The translations under genes and the position numbers were made by a program. 64,000 bases of DNA, from positions 186,001 to 250,000 of the forward strand of contig NZ_FOBX01000004.1 in the NCBI RefSeq assembly GCF_900109945.1, read 5' to 3'. This document shows positions 24,705-33,769 of this stretch, piece after piece. Below the pieces are notes generated by a model. The model was not told the origin of the DNA, did no database searches, and worked only from the letters and a program-made list of their open reading frames with translations. Every line of letters begins with the position of its first letter. Position 1 is the first letter of the stretch. Origin of the DNA: Bradyrhizobium sp. OK095 (GTDB taxonomy: Bacteria > Pseudomonadota > Alphaproteobacteria > Rhizobiales > Xanthobacteraceae).

Positions 24705-25448
24705 ATGCCGATCGTCAGAATCCTCCTGGTCCTCCTCGCACTCGCTTCACCGGCGCTTGCACAGGATGGCGCGCATGATGCGGCCGCCGCGCGCGAGGCC
24801 GCGCAGGCTTTCCGGATCTATGTGGAAGGCGTGACCAAAAAGGGCGGGCGGCCCGACCTGACCCGGCCGGAGATCGCAGCCCTGCTCGGCCGCGTGTTCG
24901 ATCTCGACGCCCTGGCGGCGTTGCCGCCCGCGCAGGCGAGCGACATGGACTGGCTGATGGACTGGACCGACGCCGCCAACGCGACCCACAAGCTGTTCAT
25001 CCTTTACGGTGCGAAGCCGCCGCAGCCCGATCTTGTCGCGCTCCAGCGCAACATGACCGAGTACGGCGACCAGTACGCGGTGGCGATCAGCTTCATGATC
25101 CGCGGCATGGCGCGCGAGGCGGTTGCGGGCCAGTTGTTCTGGGCGGGCCTTGCGCCGGAGCAGCGCACCCGCATCCGCGAGGAGGGACTTGCCGGCTTCC
25201 GCCGCAACGCCGCGCAATATATCCTCGGCATTGTCTGCGCGGCGATCCAGGGCGCCACCAAGCCCGAGAACGCCCGCCTCGTCGCCGCCGCCATCCGCGA
25301 CACAAGCGAGGTCTGGGCAAGCTTCCTGCTGCCGCAGGACCGGGCGCGCGTGATCGAGCAGCTCGCCGACCTCCCCCATTGGGCGCCAGATGAGATGGCG
25401 CGAGCCGATCTCGCCGCGTTCACGGCTGCGCTGCGGACGGTGAATTGA
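24705..25448 (+). CDS. Exported protein of unknown function
   Basis: The 247-residue protein has a Sec signal peptide (MPIVRILLVLLALASPALA, then QDGAHD). The mature protein is almost entirely helical, rich in Ala, Arg and Asp, with no cysteine pair of note and no metal motif. I do not recognise the family. The ATG at 24705 is chosen over a TTG four codons upstream. It stands between the racemase and a convergent LysR gene, so it is probably monocistronic. Confidence 0.7.
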   Translation: MPIVRILLVLLALASPALAQDGAHDAAAAREAAQAFRIYVEGVTKKGGRPDLTRPEIAALLGRVFDLDALAALPPAQASDMDWLMDWTDAANATHKLFILYGAKPPQPDLVALQRNMTEYGDQYAVAISFMIRGMAREAVAGQLFWAGLAPEQRTRIREEGLAGFRRNAAQYILGIVCAAIQGATKPENARLVAAAIRDTSEVWASFLLPQDRARVIEQLADLPHWAPDEMARADLAAFTAALRTVN

Positions 25449-25484
25449 TTTTGCGACCTGCGGGGCTGTGGTGGCAGCGGTGTC

Positions 25485-26384
25485 CTACCTTCCGCGATAT
25501 CGAAGCGCCTCGACCAGCACCGAAAAGGCGGAAGAGGGCTGTCGCCTGCTGGGGTAGTAGAGGTGGTAGCCCGAGAAGGGCGGACACCAATCCGAAAGCA
25601 CCCGGACGAGCCGGCCTTGGGACACGTATTGCTGAACGTGACCCTCGGTCAGGTAGGCGAGGCCCAGGCCCTTGAGCGCTCCGTCCAGGAGGAGGGTCGC
25701 GCTGTTGAACACCAGCTGTCCCTCCACGCGCACCTTGAGCTCTCGCGCGTTCTTCTCGAACTCCCACGCGTACAGGCTACCGCCATGGGTCGGCAGGCGA
25801 AGGTTGAGGCAATTGTGATGCGTCAGATCCTGGGGCGTCTTTGGCCTTTTGCGTTCGGCGAAGTAGGAGGGCGAACCAACGACGGCCATCCGGAGGTCTG
25901 GACTGACCCGCACTGCGATCATGTCCTTGGCAACAAGCTCGCCGGGGCGGATGCCGGCATCGACCTGCTGCGCCACGATGTTGGTTAGCCCGTAATCGAT
26001 GACGATCTCGACGTTGATGTCGGGGTATTTTGGCAGGACCTTGCCGAGGGCGGGCAACAAGATCTCGGAGGCGGCGTACTCCGTCGCCGTCAGCCGAACG
26101 GTCCCGGCCGGTTTTTCCCGGAGCTCGCTGAGTGCGGCGAGATCGGCATCCATCTCGTTGAACTTGGGCCCAATGCTCAGGAACAGCCGTTCGCCAGCCT
26201 GAGTTGGGGTGACGCTGCGCGTCGTCCGGTTCAGAAGCCTGACACCGATCCGCTCCTCCAGCTTTCGGATGATCTGGCTGAGGGCAGATTGCGTCATGCC
26301 GAGTTTCGCCGCGGCACGGGTGAAATTGCGTTCCCGGGCCACTGCGAGAAAGGCCAGCAGGTCGCTCGCGTCGTCTCGCTGCAT
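25485..26384 (-). CDS. LysR family transcriptional regulator
   Basis: The 299-residue regulator has an N-terminal winged helix with the classic FLAVARERNFTRAAAKLGMT and QSALSQIIRKLEERIGVRLL, then a two-lobed effector domain from about residue 90. The loop LRLPTHGGSLYAWEF is typical of the AaeR/DsdC-like group near quinone- and aldehyde-responsive exporters. It is divergent from an MFS gene with 115 bp between the starts, the usual layout for control of that neighbour. Two CCTAAT boxes lie in that gap at 26396 and 26423. The inducer is unknown. Confidence 0.92.
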   Translation of the reverse strand: MQRDDASDLLAFLAVARERNFTRAAAKLGMTQSALSQIIRKLEERIGVRLLNRTTRSVTPTQAGERLFLSIGPKFNEMDADLAALSELREKPAGTVRLTATEYAASEILLPALGKVLPKYPDINVEIVIDYGLTNIVAQQVDAGIRPGELVAKDMIAVRVSPDLRMAVVGSPSYFAERKRPKTPQDLTHHNCLNLRLPTHGGSLYAWEFEKNARELKVRVEGQLVFNSATLLLDGALKGLGLAYLTEGHVQQYVSQGRLVRVLSDWCPPFSGYHLYYPSRRQPSSAFSVLVEALRYRGR

Positions 26385-26499
26385 TGATGAGCCACCCTAA
26401 TAACTGCATGCAAAATCTATCACCTAATCGCGGGCCATCGGAAGCCTTAGATTCAGACCAGTCGCCCGGCGGCTCCGCCGTCTCAGCGAAAGGCAAGGC

Positions 26500-27708
26500 A
26501 TGTCCGCAACCACCACGCAGCAATCCGTTGCCGCCCCGCGTCTCGCGGCGGCCTTGCTGCCGATCATGGGCGTGGTCTTCGTCGCTTTTCTCGTCATCGG
26601 CATTGCCATGCCGGTTCTTCCGCTTCACGTGCACGATGGCTTGGGGCTGGGAACGTTCGTCGTCGGGCTCGTCGCCGGCAGCCAGTTCGCGGCGTCCCTG
26701 ATCTCGCGACCTTGGGCGGGGCACTTTTCGGACAGAAGCGGTGCCAAGCGCGGCGTCATCGCAGGCCTGATAGCGGCCGGTGCTGCGGGATTGCTCTATC
26801 TGGCGTCGCTCGGCTTCGTCGGCGCGCCGCTGACATCCGTTGCGATCCTGCTGGCAGGGCGTGCGCTGCTCGGCGCTGCAGAGAGCTTCATCATCACGGC
26901 CGCGGTGAGCTGGGGGCTGGCGCTCGTGGATTCCCGCAGCACGGGCAAGGTCATTGCCTGGGTCGGGTCCGCGATGTTCGCGGCGTTTGCGATCGGCGCG
27001 CCAGCGGGCTCTGCGCTCTACGCTGCCTATGGCTTCACCGCAATCGCGCTCGCCACCGCCATAGCTCCGCTGCTCACCTTGCTGCTCGTTGCGCCCCTTC
27101 CGACGATTGCGCCGGTGCAGCGCGCGCGCTTCTCGTTCACCGAAGTGATCGGCGCCGTGTGGGTGCCGGGTCTCGGCTCTGCCCTCGGCAGCGTCGGGTT
27201 CGGTGCGGTGACGACGTTCGTCGCCCTGCTGTTCGCGAGCCGAGGATGGGACAACGGATGGCTCGCCTACACCGCCTATGCCGTCGCTTTCATCGTGGCG
27301 CGGATATTCTTCAGCCATGTGGCCGATGCGATTGGCGGTGCAAAGGTCGCGCTGGTCTGCGCGGTGATCGAAGCCGCCGGCCTCGTCCTGCTCTGGCTGG
27401 CTGTTCGGCCCGAGATGGCGCTGGCGGGCGCGGCGCTCACCGGCTTCGGCTTCTCGCTGGTTTACCCCGGCTTCGGCGTCGAAGCGGTTCGTCGGGTACC
27501 GGCGCAGAGCCGCGGCCTTGCCATGGGGGCCTACACCGCCTTTCTCGACCTGGCGCAGGGAGTTGCGAGCCCTGCGCTCGGGTTGATCGCGGTCGGTGCG
27601 AAGCTGAACGCCGTGTTTCTCGCCAGTGCCGTCACCGTGCTCTGCGCCGCGCTGGTCGCCGCGTGGTTGCTGGCGCACCCGACAATTTCGGAAGGATACA
27701 AGCAATGA
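26500..27708 (+). CDS. MFS family efflux transporter
   Basis: The 402-residue protein has about 12 hydrophobic helices. A MFS motif A-like loop, RPWAGHFSDRSGAKRGV, follows helix 2, and a second region, GFSLVYPGFGVEAVRRVP, lies near residue 325. It is closest in character to the YfcJ/YhhS-type drug and arabinose exporters. It is probably an inner-membrane proton-driven exporter controlled by the divergent LysR regulator. Its stop overlaps the next start as ATGA, so export is tied to the carboxymuconolactone-decarboxylase-like protein downstream. Confidence 0.9.
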   Translation: MSATTTQQSVAAPRLAAALLPIMGVVFVAFLVIGIAMPVLPLHVHDGLGLGTFVVGLVAGSQFAASLISRPWAGHFSDRSGAKRGVIAGLIAAGAAGLLYLASLGFVGAPLTSVAILLAGRALLGAAESFIITAAVSWGLALVDSRSTGKVIAWVGSAMFAAFAIGAPAGSALYAAYGFTAIALATAIAPLLTLLLVAPLPTIAPVQRARFSFTEVIGAVWVPGLGSALGSVGFGAVTTFVALLFASRGWDNGWLAYTAYAVAFIVARIFFSHVADAIGGAKVALVCAVIEAAGLVLLWLAVRPEMALAGAALTGFGFSLVYPGFGVEAVRRVPAQSRGLAMGAYTAFLDLAQGVASPALGLIAVGAKLNAVFLASAVTVLCAALVAAWLLAHPTISEGYKQ

Positions 27709-28490
27709 GACGGCTCGCAGCGACCCTGTTTTCATTCAGCCTGTTCGCCGGCGGCGCCATCGCCGCAGATCAGGCGCCCACCCAAGGAGCAAATCCCATG
27801 TTGAAATCGGAAGAAATCCGTGCCGTCGCGCCCGCGCTGGAGAAATATGCGCAGCAATTTCTGCAGGGCGATCTCTGGAAGCGAGCTGGTTTATCGCCGC
27901 GAGACCGGAGCATCGTCACGCTCGCGGCGCTCATCGCTCGCAATCAGACCGTCGAACTGCCGTTCTATCTCGGTCTCGCGCTCGACAACGGCGTGAAGCC
28001 GGCCGAGATCTCCGAGATCATCACGCATCTGGCGTTCTACACCGGCTGGGCGAACGCGATGAATGCGATCCCGGCGGCGAAGAACGTCTTCAACAGCCGC
28101 AACATCGGCGCCGATCAACTCCCGCCGGCGTCGGGACCGCAACTCCCCCTTGACGAGGCTGCCGAGAAGCAGCGGGCGACCCGCGTCGGAGAGCAGTTCG
28201 GCCAGATCACGCCAAGCCTCGTCCAGTACACCACGGACGTCCTCTTCCGGGACCTCTGGCTCAGACCGGGCCTCGCGCCTCGGGACCGCAGTCTCGTCAC
28301 CGTGAGCGCCCTCATCGCAGCCGGACAAGTCGCCCAGATCACCTATCACCTGAACCGTGCGATGGATAACGGGCTGACTCGGGAGGAAGCCGGGGAGGTG
28401 GTTGGCCATCTCGCCTTCTACGCCGGCTGGCCCAATGCCTTCTCGGCGGCGCCCGTCGTCAAGGACGTCATCGAGAAGCGTCCGCGCTAG
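27705..28490 (+). CDS. Exported protein with two carboxymuconolactone decarboxylase-like domains
   Basis: The 261-residue protein has a signal peptide ([20 protein letters not shown], then ADQAPTQ) and two CMD domains at about 45-125 and 165-255. Each carries the marker sequence, [11 protein letters not shown] and [11 protein letters not shown], preceded by SPRDRSIVT or APRDRSLVT. The AhpD-type CxxC is absent, so this is not a peroxidase-reductase type. Export is unusual, since most CMD proteins are cytoplasmic. The start overlaps the MFS stop as ATGA. It may act on a cyclic lactone, quinone or aldehyde in the periplasm. A cytoplasmic form starting at residue 32 (MLKSEEI) cannot be excluded. 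Confidence 0.85.
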   Translation: MRRLAATLFSFSLFAGGAIAADQAPTQGANPMLKSEEIRAVAPALEKYAQQFLQGDLWKRAGLSPRDRSIVTLAALIARNQTVELPFYLGLALDNGVKPAEISEIITHLAFYTGWANAMNAIPAAKNVFNSRNIGADQLPPASGPQLPLDEAAEKQRATRVGEQFGQITPSLVQYTTDVLFRDLWLRPGLAPRDRSLVTVSALIAAGQVAQITYHLNRAMDNGLTREEAGEVVGHLAFYAGWPNAFSAAPVVKDVIEKRPR

Positions 28491-28510
28491 AGGAGCATCA
28501 GGAGTTTCCT

Positions 28511-28912
28511 ATGGACATCGACATCAAGAGAAACGGATCCCGGCCCTCCCAGAAGGGCTCGCAAGACTGGTTCACCGGGACGGTGCGGGTCGATCCGCTG
28601 TTCCAGGCGCCGGATCCCGCCCGCGTCGGCGCCGGCCAGGTCACCTTCGAACCCGGTGCCCGCACCGCGTGGCACACGCATCCGCTGGGGCAGACGCTGA
28701 TCGTCATCGCCGGGCTCGGGTGGGTCCAGCGTGAAGGTGGTCAGGTCGAGGAGATCCGGCCCGGCGACGTCGTGTGGTTTCCGCCGGGACTGAAGCACTG
28801 GCATGGCGCGTCGCCCACGACCGCGATGACGCATATCGCGATTCAGGAATCCAGGGACGGCAAGAACGTCGATTGGCTCGAGAAAGTCAGTGACGAGCAA
28901 TACCGCAAGTGA
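28511..28912 (+). CDS. Cupin domain protein
   Basis: The 133-residue single-domain cupin has motif 1 [20 protein letters not shown] (His54, His56 and Gln60 as likely metal ligands) and motif 2 with [17 protein letters not shown] (His98 as a ligand). This resembles the small cupins found with CMD proteins, some of which act as mandelonitrile lyases or lactonases. There is no signal peptide, unlike its neighbours. The start follows AGGAG 20 bp after the CMD gene, so it is in the same operon. Confidence 0.87.
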   Translation: MDIDIKRNGSRPSQKGSQDWFTGTVRVDPLFQAPDPARVGAGQVTFEPGARTAWHTHPLGQTLIVIAGLGWVQREGGQVEEIRPGDVVWFPPGLKHWHGASPTTAMTHIAIQESRDGKNVDWLEKVSDEQYRK

Positions 28913-28971
28913 GCTGATACCCTACGAGATGCGATGCCGCTAACGTCGTTGGCGCTGCGCAGGAGGTAACG

Positions 28972-29364
28972 ATGAACACAAAGCATCTTCTGATTTTGGG
29001 CGCATCCATGCTGGCTTCTACCCTGGGAGCGTCTGCCACGGCCCAGGAGGCACAAGGCCAGTACATCCAGCTCGCCGAAATCGAGATCGATCCCGCTCAA
29101 CTCGAGGCCTACAAGGCAGCGGTCAACGAACACATCGAAACGGCAGTCCGCGTCGAGCCGGGCGTTCTGGTGCTGTACGCCGTGTCCGACAAGGACAACC
29201 CGACCCAGGTGAAAGTCTTCGAGATCTATCGCGACATCGAGGCCTACAAATCGCACCTCGAATCCCAGCACTTCAAGAAATACAAGGCGACTACGGAAAA
29301 GATGGTCAAGTCGTTGAAGCTGGTCCGAACCGATGCAATTGCGCTCGGAGCGAAGACGAGGTGA
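28972..29364 (+). CDS. Exported antibiotic-biosynthesis-monooxygenase-like (ABM) protein
   Basis: The 130-residue protein has a signal peptide (MNTKHLLILGASMLASTLGA, cut after ATAQ) and a ferredoxin-like ABM domain with EIEIDPAQLEAYKAAVNEHI and VFEIYRDIEAYKSHLES. ABM proteins are dimeric alpha/beta barrels; some are cofactor-independent oxygenases of quinols and others degrade haem. An exported form is uncommon. AGGAGG precedes the ATG. It continues the LysR-MFS-CMD-cupin group. Confidence 0.85.
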   Translation: MNTKHLLILGASMLASTLGASATAQEAQGQYIQLAEIEIDPAQLEAYKAAVNEHIETAVRVEPGVLVLYAVSDKDNPTQVKVFEIYRDIEAYKSHLESQHFKKYKATTEKMVKSLKLVRTDAIALGAKTR

Positions 29365-29389
29365 GCGGCCATTCAGGAGGACAGTGCTT

Positions 29390-29773
29390 ATGAAAGCTCT
29401 TTTTGTGGCGGCCGGAGCCTTGGTCGCAGGCATCGGCATCGGTGCGCTGGAGAGTCACGGAATTCACGCGCAGGCGAACCGTCCGGTCTTCATGATTGAA
29501 GACAACACAGTGAAAAACCCCGAAGGGTTTGCAAATGAGTTTGCTCCGCTCGCCCGTGACAGTGTCAAGGCCTACGGCGGACGCTATCTTGCAGGCGGAA
29601 GTGGGGTTTCGATCGACGGCGAGCCGCCGAAGGGCCGCGTCGTCCTGATCGAGTGGGACAGCATGGAGCAACTCATGAAATGGCGACAATCGCCTGAGTA
29701 CACGCAGGCTCGCGCGGTCGGCGAGAAATACGGCAGCTTCCGCATCATCGCCGTTGAAGGCGCGGCGAAGTGA
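29390..29773 (+). CDS. Exported DUF1330 family protein
   Basis: The 127-residue protein begins MKALFVAAGALVAGIGIGAL, a signal peptide or N-terminal anchor. It continues with a DUF1330 domain, recognisable from AYGGRYLAGG and VVLIEWDSMEQLMKWRQSPE. DUF1330 is a dimeric alpha/beta barrel domain of unknown activity. The ATG at 29390 follows CAGGAGG, which decides against the longer frame from 29333. It lies 25 bp after the ABM gene and is the last plus-strand member of the cluster. Confidence 0.85.
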   Translation: MKALFVAAGALVAGIGIGALESHGIHAQANRPVFMIEDNTVKNPEGFANEFAPLARDSVKAYGGRYLAGGSGVSIDGEPPKGRVVLIEWDSMEQLMKWRQSPEYTQARAVGEKYGSFRIIAVEGAAK

Positions 29774-29881
29774 AGGTCGTGCTGGCTAAGGCCGGATCGC
29801 ATTCGATCCGCCGATCACACACGCTGCGATGTTGGAGTTACGGTGAGAGTGCTGGACTCCCGCGAACTTGCGATAGCGGCG

Positions 29882-30175
29882 TCAGACGTCCGCCATCGGG
29901 ACCAATTCCAGTGTCGCAGCTGATTTTTCCAACATCCGCGCATGCGCCGTTCGCCGGGGATCGTTCCGGTAATTCTGAAAGTCAATTTCGGACGCAAAGC
30001 TGACGATGTGCATCTCGACGGTGCCTGCCGGATTGCGAAGACGTCGCTCCAGGCAACCGTTGAACTCGGGCAGTAGCGGCAGCACAGCATCCTCATAGGT
30101 GCGAAAGTCCGCGACACCCTTCGCTGGTATTCGGGCTATGAGCACGAACGTGACGGGGCCGGTTTGATGGGACAT
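29882..30175 (-). CDS. ABM-like dimeric alpha/beta barrel protein
   Basis: The 97-residue protein carries FVLIARIPAKGVADFRTYED, FNGCLERRLRN and a C-terminal segment typical of the ABM/DUF1330 ferredoxin-like fold. There is no signal peptide. The ATG at 30175 follows GGAG; a GTG one codon upstream is the alternative. It is convergent with the DUF1330 gene, 108 bp apart. It is the third barrel protein of this kind in 1.2 kb, which suggests a shared function with the cluster. Confidence 0.75.
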   Translation of the reverse strand: MSHQTGPVTFVLIARIPAKGVADFRTYEDAVLPLLPEFNGCLERRLRNPAGTVEMHIVSFASEIDFQNYRNDPRRTAHARMLEKSAATLELVPMADV

Positions 30176-30240
30176 CACCGTAACTCCAGACCCTGAGAGG
30201 CGAACATTGAAGACGGGCGATCCTGCGGTCGCCGCCGCTT

Positions 30241-30266
30241 ATGGGTTTCGCAAAAGCTCAACCCAT
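30241..30266. repeat. Short stem-loop, ATGGGTT family, copy 1
   Basis: ATGGGTT at 30241-30247 pairs with AACCCAT at 30260-30266 around the loop TCGCAAAAGCTC. A related, longer copy lies at 30958-30993. Both flank the membrane protein gene at 30258-30881, and copy 1 overlaps its stop. Confidence 0.6.
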
Positions 30267-30881
30267 CCTGCGGTCTCGGTCTTCCTCCGGCGGATATGGC
30301 CATGCGCGCCACGTTTGCACCCAATGACGGGCCCGGTGAAGCGCGGCTATTGTTGCCCCGCGACCAAGCACAAGCGCAGCTCCGATCGTGAGCTTCACCA
30401 GGATTTGCAGGAGCGTAGAGACCTGGAATCCGGTCATGGCCGTCCAAACTGACTTCAGCGCCGCCGAGCCATCCAGCGAATAGATGAAGCCCTGGCTGAA
30501 CGCGAATCGGCAGAGTTCGGCGAACCCGTCTGCGAGGAAATACAGTCCAATCACGGCGACGAGGCTGACCTCGATGTTTTTCAGATCGGTCGATGCCACC
30601 GGCAAGCGGTCATTCTGAGGGACCTGGCTGGCTCGATCCACGATGCGGCCGCTCCACCACATGAAGATCAGGCCGAGGGCCGCATAAATCGCCGCCGGTC
30701 CGAATTGGTAGGTTACGGCGACGAGGAGTGACGGCAAATCAGAGACGACCCTTGCTGCGGCCCACATTTTCATCTGCAACTCGAATCCGTAAATGGTCGA
30801 GGGCAGGTTGGCCGCAGTGCTCAGGAGGAGGAGCAGGCCGAACACTCTGATGAGAAGTCGCGTGAGGTCCCGGCGCGTCAT
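30258..30881 (-). CDS. Four-helix membrane protein of unknown function
   Basis: The 207-residue protein has about four hydrophobic segments: 8-26 (RLLIRVFGLLLLLSTAANLP), 49-77, 105-122 and 150-175. The C-terminus is basic and Trp-rich (HWVQTWRAWPYPPEEDRDRR). AAAAGG lies upstream of the ATG. No family is recognised and no catalytic motif is visible. It stands between two copies of a stem-loop repeat and next to the ABM-like gene. Confidence 0.65.
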   Translation of the reverse strand: MTRRDLTRLLIRVFGLLLLLSTAANLPSTIYGFELQMKMWAAARVVSDLPSLLVAVTYQFGPAAIYAALGLIFMWWSGRIVDRASQVPQNDRLPVASTDLKNIEVSLVAVIGLYFLADGFAELCRFAFSQGFIYSLDGSAALKSVWTAMTGFQVSTLLQILVKLTIGAALVLGRGATIAALHRARHWVQTWRAWPYPPEEDRDRRMG

Positions 30882-30957
30882 GCTCTAACCTTTTTGCAGG
30901 CAGGCCTTGTCTCGGGAACAGCAAAACACTTTCCATAGGCCGACTCAACCTCAGCCC

Positions 30958-30993
30958 GTAGGATGGGTTTCGCGAGGGCTCTACCCATCCTAC
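30958..30993. repeat. Stem-loop repeat, GTAGGATGGGT family, copy 2
   Basis: GTAGGATGGGT at 30958-30968 is a perfect 11-bp inverted match to ACCCATCCTAC at 30983-30993, with loop TTCGCGAGGGCTCT. It is the longer relative of the element at 30241-30266. Elements of this type are scattered through many proteobacterial genomes. Confidence 0.8.
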
Positions 30994-31147
30994 CAGCTGG
31001 CGGCGCCTTGAACCCCAGATTTCACGACCCGACCATGTCGGCGCCGACGGGTTTCGATCGTCCTTGGTTTACAATTCCCGGAAGTGCCGCGGATGGCCCG
31101 GCACACGGGAAGTGAAGCGTCACCTCGACACGAATTGAACTGGAGCA

Positions 31148-31567
31148 ATGCCCATGAGGATCACCGTCGAAACCAGCGTAGCAGCCCCCATCGATCAGGT
31201 CTGGCATGCCTATACGACGCCTGCCGACATCGTGAAGTGGAATACAGCGTCCGACGACTGGCATACGACCAAGGCAACGGTCGACCTGCGGGAAGGCGGC
31301 GTCTTCTCGTCCCGGATGGAAGCCAAGGACGGCAGCATGGGCTTTGACTTCGCCGGCACCTACACGAAGATCGTGGAACACAAGCGGATCGAGTACGCGT
31401 TCGGCGACCGAAAGGCCGAAGTCGAGTTCGTGCCTGGGGCGAAGGGCGTTGTCGTCCGCGTCGTCTTCGATGGCGAAGCGACGCACTCGGTTGAGCAGCA
31501 GCAAGGCGGCTGGCAGGCGATCCTCGACAATTTCGCGCGGTACGTCGAGGCGAAGCGGAAGACGTGA
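31148..31567 (+). CDS. SRPBCC / AHSA1-like domain protein
   Basis: The 139-residue protein is a START-like helix-grip fold of the AHSA1 type, with VETSVAAPIDQVWHAYTTPA at the N-terminus, GTYTKIVEHKRIEYAFGD in the middle and GGWQAILDNFARYVEAKR at the end. Bacterial members bind small hydrophobic ligands or modulate stress responses; the ligand is unknown. A second ATG two codons in is possible. It is not obviously in an operon. Confidence 0.85.
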   Translation: MPMRITVETSVAAPIDQVWHAYTTPADIVKWNTASDDWHTTKATVDLREGGVFSSRMEAKDGSMGFDFAGTYTKIVEHKRIEYAFGDRKAEVEFVPGAKGVVVRVVFDGEATHSVEQQQGGWQAILDNFARYVEAKRKT

Positions 31568-31695
31568 TCGATCAGGGATCGGACGTGGACGCCTGCATCA
31601 CACACCCTGCGATGCTGCCACCATACCCCTGTTTTGCCCGACGGAGCAAGTTAAATTCTGGAAATCGGAAAAACTCAATTCCATCAAGCGGCCGT

Positions 31696-31719
31696 CTACT
31701 GTGCATGGGGTTGTTTTCG
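31696..31719 (+). repeat. 24-bp repeat, copy 1 (CTACTGTGCATGGG...)
   Basis: The 24 bases from CTACTGTGCATGGG to GTTTTCG are identical to 61064-61087, 29 kb away, in the same orientation. The flanks differ apart from a following T-rich run. It lies in the 276-bp gap between the SRPBCC gene and the end of lepA, which otherwise holds nothing recognisable. Confidence 0.85.
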
Positions 31720-31843
31720 ACATTTTTGTTTGTCCGACCCGGCCATCCACGCCTTCGCCGCGCCGAAGGGGCTTCGGCCCCGTAGGCGGGACGAGCCCGG
31801 GCATGACGGCGGCTGATGATCCGTGAGAGCCTAAGCCCCCGCC

Positions 31844-33655
31844 TCAGCTGTCCACCTTCAGCGCGGCAATAAACGCTTCCTGCGGGATGTCGACCTTGCC
31901 GAACTGCCGCATCTTCTTCTTGCCTTCCTTCTGCTTCTCCAGAAGTTTGCGCTTACGGGTGATGTCGCCGCCGTAGCATTTTGCGGTGACGTCCTTGCGC
32001 AGGGCGCGGACCGTCTCTCGCGCGATCACCTTGCCGCCGATCGCCGCCTGGATCGGGATCTGGAACATGTGCGGCGGGATCAGCTCCTTCATCTTCTCGA
32101 CCATGGCGCGACCGCGCCCTTCCGCGCGGGTGCGGTGGACCAGCATGGAGAGCGCGTCGACCGGCTCGTTGTTGACCAGGATCTGCATCTTCACGAGATC
32201 GGCCGGCTTGTAGTCGGTGAGATGGTAGTCGAACGAGGCGTAGCCCTTCGAGACCGACTTCAGGCGGTCGTAGAAATCGAACACGACCTCGTTGAGCGGC
32301 AGATCGTATTTCACCATCGCGCGCGAGCCGACATAGGTCAGCTCCTTCTGCGAGCCGCGGCGGTCCTGGCACAGCTTCAGCACGCTGCCGAGATATTCGT
32401 CGGGGGTGAGGATCGTGGCCTCGATCCAGGGCTCCTGGATCTCGGCGATCTTGACCACATCGGGCATGTCGACGGGATTGTGAATCGAGATTTCCTGGCC
32501 GTCGGTCAGCGCCATCTTGTAGATCACGCTCGGCGCGGTCGCGATCAAATTGAGATCGAACTCGCGCGACAGGCGTTCCTGGATGATCTCCAGATGCAAC
32601 AGCCCGAGGAAGCCGCAGCGGAAGCCGAAGCCGAGCGCGGCGGAGGTTTCCATCTCGTAGGAGAAGCTGGCATCGTTGAGGCGCAGCTTGCCCATCGCCG
32701 CGCGCAAGGTCTCGAAATCATCGGCGTCCGCGGGGAACAGGCCGCAGAACACCACGGGAATGGCCGGCTTGAAGCCCGCCAGCATCTCGGTGACAGGCTT
32801 CCTGTCGTCGGTGATGGTGTCGCCGACGCGGGTGTCGGCGACTTCCTTGATCGCGGCGGTGATGAAGCCGATCTCGCCGGGGCCGAGCTCGTCGACCTGC
32901 GTCATCTTCGGCGTGAAGAAGCCGACGCGTTCGACGTCATAGGCGGCGCCCGTTCCCATCATGCGGATGCGGCTGCCCTTCTTCATCACGCCGTCGACGA
33001 CGCGAATGAGCACGACGACGCCGAGATAGACGTCGTACCAGCTGTCGACCAGCAACGCCTTCAGCGTCGCGTCGCGATCGCCCTTCGGCGGCGGCAGGCG
33101 GGTGACGATGGCCTCGAGCACATCGGGGACGCCGAGGCCGGTCTTGGCCGAGATCATCACCGCGTCCGACGCGTCGATGCCGATCACGTCCTCGATCTGC
33201 TGCCTGATCTTCTCGGGTTCGGCCGCGGGCAGGTCGACCTTGTTGAGGACCGGTACGATCTCATGACCGGCGTCGAGCGCGTGGTAGACGTTGGCAAGCG
33301 TTTGCGCTTCCACGCCCTGGCTGGCGTCGACCACCAGCAGGGAACCCTCGCACGCCGCCAGCGAGCGCGAGACTTCGTAGGCGAAGTCGACGTGGCCCGG
33401 CGTGTCCATCAGGTTGAAGATGTAATCCTTGCCGTCCTTGGCGTGGTATTTCAGCCGAACCGTCTGCGCCTTGATGGTGATGCCGCGCTCGCGCTCGATG
33501 TCCATGGAATCGAGCACCTGCTCCTTGCCCGCCATTTCGCGGTCGGAGAGGCCGCCGGTCATCTGGATCAGGCGGTCGGCCAGCGTCGATTTGCCATGGT
33601 CGATATGGGCGACGATGGAGAAATTGCGGATGTTCGAAATGGGGACGGTCGTCAT
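31844..33655 (-). CDS. lepA: Elongation factor 4 (LepA)
   Basis: The 603-residue ribosome-associated GTPase shows G1 [14 protein letters not shown] near residue 12, G3 DTPGHVDF near 77 and G4 NKVD near 131, then the EF-G-like domains and the LepA-specific C-terminal region ([20 protein letters not shown]). It acts on the 30S subunit in initiation, back-translocation or assembly. The start [20 protein letters not shown] at 33655 matches LepA families; 13 codons further upstream are open but unlikely. It is divergent from a membrane glycosyltransferase gene. Confidence 0.97.
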   Translation of the reverse strand: MTTVPISNIRNFSIVAHIDHGKSTLADRLIQMTGGLSDREMAGKEQVLDSMDIERERGITIKAQTVRLKYHAKDGKDYIFNLMDTPGHVDFAYEVSRSLAACEGSLLVVDASQGVEAQTLANVYHALDAGHEIVPVLNKVDLPAAEPEKIRQQIEDVIGIDASDAVMISAKTGLGVPDVLEAIVTRLPPPKGDRDATLKALLVDSWYDVYLGVVVLIRVVDGVMKKGSRIRMMGTGAAYDVERVGFFTPKMTQVDELGPGEIGFITAAIKEVADTRVGDTITDDRKPVTEMLAGFKPAIPVVFCGLFPADADDFETLRAAMGKLRLNDASFSYEMETSAALGFGFRCGFLGLLHLEIIQERLSREFDLNLIATAPSVIYKMALTDGQEISIHNPVDMPDVVKIAEIQEPWIEATILTPDEYLGSVLKLCQDRRGSQKELTYVGSRAMVKYDLPLNEVVFDFYDRLKSVSKGYASFDYHLTDYKPADLVKMQILVNNEPVDALSMLVHRTRAEGRGRAMVEKMKELIPPHMFQIPIQAAIGGKVIARETVRALRKDVTAKCYGGDITRKRKLLEKQKEGKKKMRQFGKVDIPQEAFIAALKVDS

Positions 33656-33769
33656 GGGCGCGGGATACCACTCACACCCCCGTGCGGCAACCATATTGCT
33701 GTATTTTCAGGGCCTTTCTTCACGGCAAGCTGATTCCACGATGGGCCAAAACGCGCTACGCAAGCGCCC

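Noticed and set aside
26396..26428. Two CCTAAT boxes between LysR and the MFS gene as a regulatory site
   Set aside because: The 27-bp spacing and short length are too weak to call; they are mentioned only as a note in the LysR entry.
25777..27735. A 652-codon frame antisense to the MFS and CMD region
   Set aside because: It runs across the divergent promoter and two well-supported genes, with low-complexity Arg-rich sequence.
32069..33733. A 554-codon frame antisense to lepA
   Set aside because: LepA is unmistakable; the opposite frame is a coding shadow with no recognisable motif.
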